A DNA stretch of 64,000 nt from Flavobacterium channae (GTDB taxonomy: Bacteria > Bacteroidota > Bacteroidia > Flavobacteriales > Flavobacteriaceae). A program made the translations under genes and the position numbers. The stretch is taken from positions 1,922,001 through 1,986,000 of the forward strand of contig NZ_CP089096.1 of assembly GCF_021172165.1 (NCBI RefSeq), given 5' to 3'. Shown here piece by piece: positions 1 through 7,865 of the stretch (within the stretch, counting starts at the first letter, position 1; every line of letters begins with the position of its first letter). A model generated the notes under the pieces. That model searched no databases. It saw only the letters and a list, made by a program, of their open reading frames with translations, and had not been told where the DNA came from.

Positions 1-327
1 GAAAACAAGATGATTGTGATTTCGGATGGTGATGTGATTAAAAATCAAATAGACAAAGGCGTGCCATTAGAGTTAGGTTTTGACAAATGGACCAATCAAT
101 TATATGGTAACAAAGAGTTCTTAATGAACTGCGTAAATTACCTTTTAGATGACAACGGACTTATTAACATCCGAAGTAAAGATGTCGATTTACCACTTTT
201 AAACAAGGAAGAAGTCTATAAAAATTACACTATGGCACAAATGGTAACTGTCGGATTACCAATAGTTATTTTGGCATTGTTTGGATTTTTATTCACCTAC
301 CTACGCAAAATAAAATACAGCCGCTAG
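1..327 (+). CDS. gldG: GldG C-terminus (gliding motility ABC transporter component), 5' truncated
   Basis: The reading frame is open from the window's first base and ends at TAG 325-327; the ATG at 10 is internal. The visible 109 residues are the end of the auxiliary substrate-binding-like component GldG of the Gld ABC transporter used in Bacteroidota gliding and T9SS biology. The visible part includes 'LGFDKWTNQLYGNKEFL', then a transmembrane helix (about residues 80-97 counting from the ATG at 10) and a short basic tail (RKIKYSR). This arrangement, a periplasmic domain anchored by a C-terminal helix, fits GldG. gldG directly before dnaN is a common order in Flavobacterium (family knowledge). 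The N-terminus lies outside the window. Confidence 0.85.
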   Translation, partial: ENKMIVISDGDVIKNQIDKGVPLELGFDKWTNQLYGNKEFLMNCVNYLLDDNGLINIRSKDVDLPLLNKEEVYKNYTMAQMVTVGLPIVILALFGFLFTYLRKIKYSR

Positions 328-344
328 TTGTTAATAAAATTGTT

Positions 345-375
345 TTTGCGGTTGAGCATAATTAGAATATATTTG
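345..375 (+). promoter_or_regulatory. dnaN promoter (Bacteroidota type)
   Basis: TTTG at 345-348, a 19-nt spacer, then TATATTTG at 368-375 match the -33/-7 (TAnnTTTG) layout. The predicted start of transcription is near 382, about 30 nt before the dnaN ATG, so dnaN has its own promoter separate from gldG. Confidence 0.7.
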
Positions 376-412
376 TGAAATATAAAATCAAATCACGATT
401 TTAAAATACAAG

Positions 413-1534
413 ATGATGAAGTTTATAGTATCGAGTTCGTATTTATTAAAACAATTACAGGTTTTAGGAAGTGTTATCAACAGTAGTAATACTTTGCCAA
501 TTCTTGATAATTTTCTTTTTGAATTAAACAACAACCAATTAAAAGTTTCTGCTTCTGATTTAGAAACAACGATGACGGCTACGTTAGAAATCGATTCTAC
601 AAGTCAAGGAAGTGTTGCTATTCCTGCAAAACTTTTATTAGATATCTTAAAAACATTCCCAGAGCAACCATTAACATTTACTGTTGAAGACAATTCAACT
701 GTAGAAATTAGTTCAAACTCTGGAAAATATGCCATTGCTTATGCACCAGGAGAAGAGTTCCCTAAAGCGGTTGTTTTAGATGATCCTTCAAAAACTATTG
801 TTCCTGCTGAAGTTTTAGCAACAGCTGTGAGTAAAACTATTTTTGCAGCTGGAAACGATGATTTACGCCCTGTAATGAGTGGTGTTTTCTTCCAATTTTC
901 ACCAGAAGGATTAATCTTCGTTGCTACAGACGCACACAAATTAGTAAAATATGCTCGCACCGATGTAAAAGCATCTCAAGTAGCGGATTTTATTATGCCA
1001 AAGAAACCTTTAAACATTTTAAAAGGAATTTTAGCAGCATCAGATGCTGAAGTAGCTATTGAATATAACGATTCTAATGCAACTTTTTCTTTCGAGAATT
1101 ATGTATTAACTTGTCGTTTGATCGATGGAAAATATCCAAACTACGAGGCGGTTATTCCAAAAGAAAATCCAAACAAATTATTAATCAACAGAGTTCAGTT
1201 TTTAAACTCGGTTCGTCGTGTGGCAATCTTTGCTAACAAAACTACGCACCAAATCCGTTTAAAAATCGCAGGAACTGAATTGAATATTTCGGCAGAAGAT
1301 ATCGATTACTCTAACAAAGCCGATGAGCGTTTAACTTGTGATTACCAAGGAGACGATATGCAAATCGGGTTCAACTCACGTTTCTTAACCGAAATGTTGA
1401 ATAATTTATCAAGTGATGAAATCCAATTAGAAATGTCGATGCCAAACCGTGCGGGTATTTTAACTCCAGTAGATGGCTTAGACGAAGGCGAAACCGTTAC
1501 GATGCTAGTAATGCCAGTAATGTTGAGCAACTAA
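413..1534 (+). CDS. dnaN: DNA polymerase III subunit beta (sliding clamp)
   Basis: This is a 373-residue beta clamp, the usual family length, made of three repeated clamp domains that form a ring dimer around DNA and tether polymerase III and repair factors. The N-terminus 'MKFIVSSSYLLKQLQVLG' and the C-terminal 'TMLVMPVMLSN' are typical Bacteroidota DnaN ends; the 'MPVMLSN' tail belongs to the hydrophobic peptide-binding surface. Two ATGs are adjacent (413 and 416); homologues usually begin MKF, so 416 may be the true start. It is monocistronic, with its own promoter upstream and a rho-independent terminator at 1596-1628. Confidence 0.97.
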   Translation: MMKFIVSSSYLLKQLQVLGSVINSSNTLPILDNFLFELNNNQLKVSASDLETTMTATLEIDSTSQGSVAIPAKLLLDILKTFPEQPLTFTVEDNSTVEISSNSGKYAIAYAPGEEFPKAVVLDDPSKTIVPAEVLATAVSKTIFAAGNDDLRPVMSGVFFQFSPEGLIFVATDAHKLVKYARTDVKASQVADFIMPKKPLNILKGILAASDAEVAIEYNDSNATFSFENYVLTCRLIDGKYPNYEAVIPKENPNKLLINRVQFLNSVRRVAIFANKTTHQIRLKIAGTELNISAEDIDYSNKADERLTCDYQGDDMQIGFNSRFLTEMLNNLSSDEIQLEMSMPNRAGILTPVDGLDEGETVTMLVMPVMLSN

Positions 1535-1595
1535 TTCAAAAATATTTGATTTTACAGTTTTAACTGAGAATCTTATTACCAACCTTAACTAACTT

Positions 1596-1635
1596 AAAAA
1601 CCACTTGGCTTTGGCTTTAGTGGTTTTTTAATTTT
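1596..1635 (+). terminator. dnaN intrinsic terminator
   Basis: The stem AAAAACCACT (1596-1605) pairs with AGTGGTTTTT (1619-1628). The second arm runs into a T-rich tail, giving a standard rho-independent terminator about 60 nt after the dnaN stop. Confidence 0.85.
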
Positions 1636-1654
1636 TAGAATAAATTTAAACGCA

Positions 1655-1812
1655 AAGAACAAAAAGCTTTTTACTTCGTCAATTCGACTTTTGGTCTCGG
1701 GTCGCAAAGAACGCAAAGAAAAACTTGGTGTAACTTAGCGCTAAACTTCGTGAGACTTTGTGTAACACTAAAAAAACTTCCAACTTCTAACTTCTAACTT
1801 CTGACTTTGATT
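1655..1812. repeat. Intergenic repeat array (CGCAAAGAA words and ACTTCTA words)
   Basis: The space between dnaN and mnmE is filled with two sets of short, slightly varied words. CGCAAAGAAC/CGCAAAGAA recur (about 1671-1721) and are partly complementary to the AACTT/GACTTTG words that follow (about 1722-1765). A perfect-to-near-perfect ACTTCTA run (CAACTTCTAACTTCTAACTT, then CTGACTT) fills about 1782-1808. The second array ends just before the mnmE -7 box, so it occupies that promoter's -33 region. No reading frame was found. Confidence 0.7.
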
Positions 1813-1820
1813 TATCTTTG
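1813..1820 (+). promoter_or_regulatory. mnmE -7 promoter element
   Basis: TATCTTTG matches TAnnTTTG exactly and ends 17 nt before the ATG at 1838, implying a leader of about 10 nt. No TTG -33 element is visible; the ACTTCTA repeat array occupies that position. Confidence 0.65.
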
Positions 1821-1837
1821 CAATCTAAATTTAGAAC

Positions 1838-3250
1838 ATGATTCCACAAGAAACCATAGTTGCGTTAGCTACACCGTCTGGAGCGGGTGCGATTGCTATT
1901 ATTCGATTATCTGGTAAAGATGCTATTACGATAGCTGCTGAAGTATTTCAATCGGTTTCAGGGAAAGATATTACGAAACAGAAGACGCATACGATTCACT
2001 TAGGGCATATTGTAGACCCTTCGACAAGCTCAGGACAGGCTGGCAAAGTGTACGACCAAGTGTTACTTTCGATTTTCAAAGGCCCGAATTCGTATACAGG
2101 GGAAAACGTGATTGAAATTTCGTGTCATGGTTCTACTTTTATTCAACAACAAATCATCCAATTATTGCTTCGTAAAGGCGCTAAAATGGCACAAGCGGGT
2201 GAATTTACTTTACGAGCCTTTTTAAACGGGAAATTGGACTTATCACAAGCGGAAGCGGTGGCTGATTTGATTGCTTCTGACAATGAAGCGAGTCACCAAA
2301 TTGCGATGCAACAAATGCGTGGCGGTTTCAGTAACGAGATTGCTAAATTGCGTGAAGAATTATTGAATTTTGCTTCTCTAATCGAATTAGAATTAGACTT
2401 TGCAGAAGAAGATGTGGAATTTGCCGATAGAACACAATTTCATGATTTATTGGAAAGAATTGAATTCGTTTTAAAACGTTTGATTGATTCGTTTGCTGTT
2501 GGTAACGTAATTAAAAACGGAATTCCAGTAGCTATTGTAGGCGAACCAAATGTTGGAAAATCGACTTTATTGAATGCTTTATTGAATGAAGAACGCGCCA
2601 TTGTTTCTGACATTGCAGGAACAACTCGTGATACGATTGAAGATGAATTAGTAATCGATGGAATTGGTTTCCGATTTATTGATACGGCTGGAATTCGTGA
2701 AACAAAGGATGTGGTGGAAAGTATTGGAATTCAGAAGACATTTGAGAAAATTGAGCAAGCGCAAGTAGTTCTTTTCTTGGTTGACAGTTCTAAGTTGTCT
2801 GTTGACAGTTTAGCTTTGCTAAAAAATGAAACTGAACAGATTAAAAACAAATATCCTTTAAAAACTGTTGTAGTTATTGCTAATAAGGCTGATTTACTTT
2901 CATTGGAACAAAAAAATACTATACAAGCTACAATCGACAATATACATTTTTTAAGTGCTAAACATAAAGAAGGAATAGATGAATTAAAAAACACTTTACT
3001 CTCATTCGTAAACACTGGTGCATTAAGAAATAATGAAACGATTGTTACCAATACACGTCACTATGATTCATTATTAAAAGCATTAGAAGAAGTACAAAAA
3101 GTAAAATGGGGATTAGACTCGGGACTTTCTTCTGACTTAATGGCGATTGATATTCGTTCTGCTCTACACTATTTTGGAGAGATTACTGGAGAAGTTACTA
3201 ACGACGAGCTCTTGGGTAATATATTTGCAAACTTCTGTATTGGGAAGTAA
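1838..3250 (+). CDS. mnmE: tRNA uridine-5-carboxymethylaminomethyl(34) synthesis GTPase MnmE
   Basis: MnmE works with MnmG to modify the wobble uridine of certain tRNAs. The 470-residue protein has the N-terminal folate-binding domain ('GPNSYTGENVIEISCHGS'), a helical domain, and an inserted G domain with P-loop GEPNVGKST (235-243), DTAG (282-285) and NKAD (349-352). It ends with FCIGK, whose cysteine is the conserved C-terminal catalytic residue. An eight-residue insertion (PSTSSGQA, residues 61-68) lies between 'HIVD' and 'GKVYDQV' in the N-terminal domain. It is encoded by a known type of short interspersed repeat and leaves the frame intact. The gene is monocistronic, with its own -7 box and a strong terminator. 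Confidence 0.96.
   Translation: MIPQETIVALATPSGAGAIAIIRLSGKDAITIAAEVFQSVSGKDITKQKTHTIHLGHIVDPSTSSGQAGKVYDQVLLSIFKGPNSYTGENVIEISCHGSTFIQQQIIQLLLRKGAKMAQAGEFTLRAFLNGKLDLSQAEAVADLIASDNEASHQIAMQQMRGGFSNEIAKLREELLNFASLIELELDFAEEDVEFADRTQFHDLLERIEFVLKRLIDSFAVGNVIKNGIPVAIVGEPNVGKSTLLNALLNEERAIVSDIAGTTRDTIEDELVIDGIGFRFIDTAGIRETKDVVESIGIQKTFEKIEQAQVVLFLVDSSKLSVDSLALLKNETEQIKNKYPLKTVVVIANKADLLSLEQKNTIQATIDNIHFLSAKHKEGIDELKNTLLSFVNTGALRNNETIVTNTRHYDSLLKALEEVQKVKWGLDSGLSSDLMAIDIRSALHYFGEITGEVTNDELLGNIFANFCIGK
2018..2041 (+). repeat. Short interspersed repeat inserted in frame in mnmE
   Basis: The 24 nt begin CCTTCGACAAGCTCAGG and end ACAGGCT, encoding PSTSSGQA. The motif CCTTCGACAAGCTCAGG recurs as a dispersed repeat in many environmental bacterial genomes (from memory). 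Removing these eight codons restores an ordinary MnmE sequence, and 24 nt is a multiple of three, so the frame is preserved. This is the only copy found in the window. Confidence 0.75.
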
Positions 3251-3273
3251 TACTATTCAATAATTTATTAGAC

Positions 3274-3328
3274 GTTTACCAAAATAGGTTATCTAAAGAT
3301 AACCTATTTTGGTAAACTATATTTTTTT
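3274..3328. terminator. Perfect 21-bp hairpin terminator between convergent genes
   Basis: Arms 3274-3294 and 3297-3317 are perfectly complementary over 21 bp, with a 2-nt spacer, and are followed by a T-rich tract at 3321-3328. The hairpin lies between the mnmE end and the end of the convergent minus-strand operon. The A-rich opposite flank is weak, so it mainly terminates mnmE but may block both directions. Confidence 0.85.
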
Positions 3329-3422
3329 GATATGATCTTTATTAATATTCTATATCATCAAGATTGTTCGGTTTTCTATTTACTTCTTTCAACTTTAGTT
3401 CCATCTATAACTTTTTTCATAA

Positions 3423-3920
3423 TTAATTAATTTTTAAATTCAATTTTGCTACACTAATTTCTCCTTTAACTCCTACTGGTTTTGCTTCTAAGATGATTTC
3501 GTAATTCCCTTTAGGGATTTCAGAAACTGTAGCATCTGAATTTTCTTTTAAGTAAGATAACATTGAAATAAAATCAAAGGTTTCAACTGGCATTAACATA
3601 TCGCCCGGAAAAAAAGGCATTGGACTTCTTTTACTTGAAGCGATTACTTTACCATCCTTTTTCAAAGTTGTTGTAAAAACAAATGACACAACAATCTTCT
3701 TATCAGAATTTAATGGTAACGAATTCCCAGTGAACACAAATTGTATAGGAAATTTATTTTCTCTAAAATCGGCAAATAGATTTACTGCTTTATTTGATTT
3801 TAAACTTATTTCAAGTTTTGATTGTTCTTTTACTTTTATTTCGCCTTGAACATATTGAGCAAAACTATTTGAAGTTGCTATTAAAAGTAATGTTACAATT
3901 ATTTTTTTTAACGAATTCAT
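3423..3920 (-). CDS. Secreted hypothetical protein, last gene of exported-protein operon
   Basis: The function is not recognised. I start it at the ATG at 3920 ('MNSLKKIIVTLLLIATSNSFAQ') because this gives a clean signal peptide ending SFA-Q. A longer frame begins at 3944 but adds residues ahead of the signal peptide that overlap the upstream gene. The mature part is about 145 residues, beta-rich in appearance, with no cysteines or recognisable catalytic motif. The start lies 2 nt after the stop of the upstream gene, so the two are almost certainly co-transcribed. It is probably periplasmic or surface-exposed. Confidence 0.75.
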   Translation of the reverse strand: MNSLKKIIVTLLLIATSNSFAQYVQGEIKVKEQSKLEISLKSNKAVNLFADFRENKFPIQFVFTGNSLPLNSDKKIVVSFVFTTTLKKDGKVIASSKRSPMPFFPGDMLMPVETFDFISMLSYLKENSDATVSEIPKGNYEIILEAKPVGVKGEISVAKLNLKIN

Positions 3921-3921
3921 A

Positions 3922-4317
3922 TTACGGGTTTTTAACGGTTTCATAATGTTCTTCTAAAACTTTTATAGGTCTTTTATCGTGGTAGATATAGGTAGCTTTG
4001 ATGTAGCCCAAATAATAATTCGTTTGACGATAATGTGTATAATGAATTTCAAAAATTCGTTTAGCAACACTATCCACCGATTCTACAATCATTTTAAATT
4101 TTGTTCTGCCGTCGCCATTGTAAACTTGTGGTGCCACTTTATTAAAAACATAGGTAGGTTTGGTTTCATATCCTACTTTCGAGTAAATAGTTGTTTTTTC
4201 ACCCCATTTTACCTCAAATAATGGCATATTAGATGTAGCATTTGTGTTCCAAAACTGCAATTGTGCTTGCGAACTAAGCGCAAAGAACAAGGCAATAAAC
4301 AAAAAAGTTATTCTCAT
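3922..4317 (-). CDS. Secreted hypothetical protein
   Basis: This 131-residue protein has a signal peptide ('MRITFLFIALFFALSSQAQ') and a small domain rich in tyrosine and basic residues ('RQTNYYLGYIKATYIYHDK'). I recognise no family. It sits between two other exported proteins: the next gene upstream starts a lipoprotein frame whose stop is 2 nt away, and the downstream gene starts within 2 nt. Its place in the operon is the only functional clue. Confidence 0.75.
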   Translation of the reverse strand: MRITFLFIALFFALSSQAQLQFWNTNATSNMPLFEVKWGEKTTIYSKVGYETKPTYVFNKVAPQVYNGDGRTKFKMIVESVDSVAKRIFEIHYTHYRQTNYYLGYIKATYIYHDKRPIKVLEEHYETVKNP

Positions 4318-4318
4318 T

Positions 4319-5041
4319 TTATTGAAGTTTTTCGGTTATTATTAATTTTGCCGCTGCTATACAAGCTTCTTTATTTTTATTGGCATTACCCAAATTAGCA
4401 TAAACCTGAAATTGTAGTCCTTTATAAAACACACATAATTTTTTGTCTTTATTGTTCCACACCGAATAATCTCCAACATTTGGTATTTCATCATAACTCA
4501 ATCCATTAGCAAATGCAGATGCCATTTCTTTTGCCATATTTGTTTGTTGTGAATTTGCTTTACCTTCATTTTGCATCTCTTGTAATTTTGAATCTATAGC
4601 CTTGTCTGCATTAGCTAATTCTTCTTCTGTTGGTGTATGATAATTGTGCTTAAATTCTTTTAAAGTAATTGTTTTAACCCATGAAACCTCAACATAATCA
4701 TTTGTTGGAATTTCCATAGGTTTACCAGTTATTGGGTTTTTAACTTTATCAGAAACTTCTATTCTGCCTTTATCCCATTTATATTGAATACTATGTGTTT
4801 GAGGATTTTTTAGTACTTGACTATAATCTTTAACCGCTTCTGAAGCATTGTAATGTGTAACATTAGCCGCCATTTCAAGTGTAAATAATAGGTCTAATTT
4901 ACCATTCCATTCTTCAGCAGTTTTTCCACCAGACGATTCAATCGCTGTTTCTAATTGATTTTCTATTTCGTTTGTCTTCTCTTCTTTACACGAAAAGGCA
5001 AAAAGAAAAATACTTAATAATATGAGTTGTACTATTTTCAT
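4319..5041 (-). CDS. Putative lipoprotein, unknown function
   Basis: The 240-residue protein has a type II signal peptide with lipobox FSC (Cys18, 'LLSIFLFAFSCKEEK'). A Glu/Lys-rich linker and a soluble domain follow, with no motif I recognise. The KEE residues after the cysteine resemble charged lipoprotein surface-export signals of Bacteroidota (inference). The gene is packed tightly in the exported-protein operon, 6 nt from the upstream gene and 1 nt from the downstream one. Confidence 0.8.
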   Translation of the reverse strand: MKIVQLILLSIFLFAFSCKEEKTNEIENQLETAIESSGGKTAEEWNGKLDLLFTLEMAANVTHYNASEAVKDYSQVLKNPQTHSIQYKWDKGRIEVSDKVKNPITGKPMEIPTNDYVEVSWVKTITLKEFKHNYHTPTEEELANADKAIDSKLQEMQNEGKANSQQTNMAKEMASAFANGLSYDEIPNVGDYSVWNNKDKKLCVFYKGLQFQVYANLGNANKNKEACIAAAKLIITEKLQ

Positions 5042-5047
5042 GTTTGT

Positions 5048-5692
5048 TTATTTTAAAATGTTATTTTTATCAATTCCGTAACTCAAAATAATTGGATGAA
5101 CAAGTTTTCCGTTACCTGTTATTTCATTCCAATTAGAAGGACTATCGATATTCATTGCATCACTTCCTTTTCCGTTAATTTCAAATACAACTTCGTCTTT
5201 TGAAAGTTTTGTTATGACCATTTTTCCTTCAAAAGGAACTTCTGAAGATTTCATTCCAGTATCGTTAACTTCCATGAAAGTTATATTTGCAGTCGGATTT
5301 TCACCGTCATATTTGTTACTGATTGCAAATTTTGCTTTTAAAGGCAATTTGAATTTTTCAGAAATGTGACTTATCGTTGTAACAAAAGATTTCCCGTTTT
5401 CACCAGTCATTTGAAAAGCAATTGACAATCCGTCATTGTCTTTTTGAAAAATTACGGTTGCTTGCATTTTTTCCTTTTCAGTAAGATACGTTTTAGTTGC
5501 AGACTTATAGTTGATAAAACCACCATTATCAGCCATTTCGCTTGTATCTGGCAAATCTATTTGAGTACCAGTTTTACGCTCTATAGCATTTTCCATGGCA
5601 TCGGTAACCGCATCTTGCATGCTTTCTTTGGCTTTATTGCAGGACAAGAGTGATACTAACCATAATAATTGTAAAAAATAAATTGCTTTCAT
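5048..5692 (-). CDS. Putative lipoprotein, unknown function
   Basis: The 214-residue protein has a lipoprotein signal ('LLWLVSLLSCNKAKES', lipidated Cys18), then a helical stretch (ESMQDAVTDAMENAIERKTG) and a beta-rich domain. The layout of a short amphipathic helix followed by a beta domain is common in small Bacteroidota envelope lipoproteins, but I cannot assign a function. The start codon lies 2 nt after the upstream gene's stop, so it is translated as part of the operon. Confidence 0.8.
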   Translation of the reverse strand: MKAIYFLQLLWLVSLLSCNKAKESMQDAVTDAMENAIERKTGTQIDLPDTSEMADNGGFINYKSATKTYLTEKEKMQATVIFQKDNDGLSIAFQMTGENGKSFVTTISHISEKFKLPLKAKFAISNKYDGENPTANITFMEVNDTGMKSSEVPFEGKMVITKLSKDEVVFEINGKGSDAMNIDSPSNWNEITGNGKLVHPIILSYGIDKNNILK

Positions 5693-5693
5693 A

Positions 5694-6902
5694 CTATTGT
5701 TTCACAATTTTGAATTCAAAAAAACCAATATATCCTCCTATTAGACTTGAATTTTGCTGTGAGAGTGATATTCTAATATTTTTATTAAATTGAATATTAT
5801 CTAGTCGGTAAATTTGTTTTTGATAGCCATAATTGGTATTAGTACCTAGCACTTTGTTTTTTGCATGTACATAAACTTCCAATTCATACTTAATATTAGG
5901 GTTATTGATATCAGTATTTGGAATAATGAATTCTCTAAAAAACTCAGGACTATTTGGAAAATTATAACTAGAAGATTTGATAATCTTGCTGCTGTTCTCT
6001 GTTTCATTATAAACATCAGAGGATTTGTTACCAAAATTCGGTACTTGAACTCTACCATCTTGCGTTACTTTAAACAATTTAAATCCCCAAAATCCATAAA
6101 TATTTGATTCACCTGTTAATATAGAAACTGCACTTACTGTATATTTAGTTGTAGCCGTATTTGATTGAGTTGTTAAAGCATTTGTTGACGTAGTTGAAGT
6201 AGCAATAATTTTATTTGTCTTAACAACCTTTGTGCCATCCCAAATACCTTCTGCCATTGAAGTATTCCAACCCCATTTTCCTTTAAATGAATTTCCTTCA
6301 AAACTGAACTCGAAATATCCTTTTTTTCCTTTATTGGTAAAAGTTCCTTTTAATTTTTTTGTTACTTTATCAAAATCAGCATCTATATCTCCTAAATTGC
6401 TATATTTTCCCTTAACTTTTTTTCCAATTTGTTCAAGGTTTATTTCACCAAAAGTGGTATTCCATTTTCCGTTCCAAACAGCAGTTTGTAAATCATTAGG
6501 TTGTCCACTTGGTTGTTTAGTTCCTGTCCATTGCCAATTAGGTTCAATTGTAAATGTCCAATTTTTACTGTTAGCTTTTATATCTGCAATGCATGTAGAA
6601 TTATCGGAAGCTCCATAATATCCTATGAATTTATCTTCATAATTACCACTATAACTATTTCTAATTAATTGAAATTTCCCTCTTTCATTTCCGTTAAAAT
6701 AAATCCCGTTTAGTGTTGTTTTATATCTATCAATAACTTCATAGGCTAAAATGGTTCCATTATTTGCATAATCTCCGTAAATCATACCATTTTCTTCTAC
6801 TAATTTTAATGTTCCAAATTTTGTTTGAAATGTGCCTTGCCAATTTTGCGCATTAGAAATTAAACTAAATGCTAACGCTATAATTAATAATATTTTTTTC
6901 AT
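5694..6902 (-). CDS. Secreted protein with two W-x(3)-FxTxFG-type repeats
   Basis: The 402-residue protein has a signal peptide ('MKKILLIIALAFSLISNAQ'). Its N-terminal half contains two related beta-repeat units, 'NWQGTFQTKFGTLKL' (about 20-34) and 'WNGKWNTTFGEINL' (about 144-157), each followed by Gly-rich strands ('GKYSNLGDID', 'GTFTNKGKKGYFEF'). The C-terminal part is a separate beta domain ('TGESNIYGFWGFKLFKV'). There is no T9SS sorting domain. It is likely a periplasmic or surface beta protein of unknown role in the exported-protein operon. Confidence 0.75.
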   Translation of the reverse strand: MKKILLIIALAFSLISNAQNWQGTFQTKFGTLKLVEENGMIYGDYANNGTILAYEVIDRYKTTLNGIYFNGNERGKFQLIRNSYSGNYEDKFIGYYGASDNSTCIADIKANSKNWTFTIEPNWQWTGTKQPSGQPNDLQTAVWNGKWNTTFGEINLEQIGKKVKGKYSNLGDIDADFDKVTKKLKGTFTNKGKKGYFEFSFEGNSFKGKWGWNTSMAEGIWDGTKVVKTNKIIATSTTSTNALTTQSNTATTKYTVSAVSILTGESNIYGFWGFKLFKVTQDGRVQVPNFGNKSSDVYNETENSSKIIKSSSYNFPNSPEFFREFIIPNTDINNPNIKYELEVYVHAKNKVLGTNTNYGYQKQIYRLDNIQFNKNIRISLSQQNSSLIGGYIGFFEFKIVKQ

Positions 6903-6920
6903 TTTAAATTCTTTATTTTA

Positions 6921-7865
6921 TTAATATTCAAAGAAATACTCTTTATAACCGTTAAACTGAACTGACTTTGTTGCCGGTTCAATTTTGGTTACTTTTAAAT
7001 TGATAGATTCGGTTCCGTGTTTACCATCAATTTCTAAAACACCGTGATTTTTCAAATTTGGAAAGCCTACTTTATCTGCCATAAACATGGTGGTAAAAGG
7101 CATTACATCATGATAAAAAGGCAAAGGTTTTACTGTAATCCACCAAGTCATTGTCATGCTTCCTTTTTCATCTTGTGCCGTTATTTGATAAGCGTTACAT
7201 AAATGACCTGCTATAACTTTCGTTTGATTTAACTTTTTCATTGTTGGTTTACTGCTATTTGGAGAAAACATAAAATTCTTAGTATAAGTAGTAACTGCTA
7301 TTTTTTCATTTTTATCTGAAAGCGCAAAAACCGTACTCAATCCATCATTTCTGATGGCCCAATATTGAAATTGACCTCCGCCGTCAATCATATCTGTAGC
7401 AGGAACTAAGCTCAAACTTCCTTGTAAACTTTGTTTGTCTAACAAAATAAGTGTACCTTCTTTATTTACGTAATAATCATAATTTGCAAAAGCACTTCCT
7501 TCTGCACCATAGTTTTTAACTGATATTGAAATTTTTTGTTTCCCGTAAAAAGGTGTTCCAGTATAAGGTCTTGTTTTGATATAAGGGTTATTATTCTCGT
7601 TTAAAGATCCATTTGAATCTCCATTTGAATTTGAACTACCTCCATTATTTCCTCCATTATTATAAAAAACTTGATTTTTACAATACTGTTCACGTAAGGT
7701 TTCTTTTGCTTGTTCAAGATATTTTATCATGGTAGCATCTGCTCCATTTTTCTTTGCGTTTTCTATTTCAACATCCATTTGTTTCATAATAGAATCGCAT
7801 TTTATTTCTTGAGCATTACTAATTAAATTTATTAGTAACGTTATAATGAAAATTAATTTTCTCAT
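6921..7865 (-). CDS. Secreted DUF4412-like protein
   Basis: The 314-residue protein has a signal peptide ('MRKLIFIITLLINLISNAQ'). After it come a short helical region (residues about 20-65) and a Gly/Ser/Asn-rich linker (about 68-90). A C-terminal domain has 'AGHLCNAYQITAQDEKGSM' and 'TWWITVKPLPFYHDVMPF', a pattern seen in DUF4412-type secreted proteins; this family link is from memory and moderate in confidence. Its start overlaps the end of the upstream ELWxxDGT gene by 4 nt, indicating translational coupling. Confidence 0.7.
   Translation of the reverse strand: MRKLIFIITLLINLISNAQEIKCDSIMKQMDVEIENAKKNGADATMIKYLEQAKETLREQYCKNQVFYNNGGNNGGSSNSNGDSNGSLNENNNPYIKTRPYTGTPFYGKQKISISVKNYGAEGSAFANYDYYVNKEGTLILLDKQSLQGSLSLVPATDMIDGGGQFQYWAIRNDGLSTVFALSDKNEKIAVTTYTKNFMFSPNSSKPTMKKLNQTKVIAGHLCNAYQITAQDEKGSMTMTWWITVKPLPFYHDVMPFTTMFMADKVGFPNLKNHGVLEIDGKHGTESINLKVTKIEPATKSVQFNGYKEYFFEY

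Noticed and set aside
2731..3051. 106-residue minus-strand frame
   Set aside because: Antisense within mnmE's G domain.
3353..3420. Short minus-strand frames of 14 and 20 codons (MKKVIDGTKVERSK; MELKLKEVNRKPNNLDDIEY)
   Set aside because: Too short, no promoter or partner; they may be remnants but cannot be supported.
6232..6618. 128-residue plus-strand frame
   Set aside because: Antisense shadow of the signal-peptide-bearing gene at 5694-6902; no promoter or family features.
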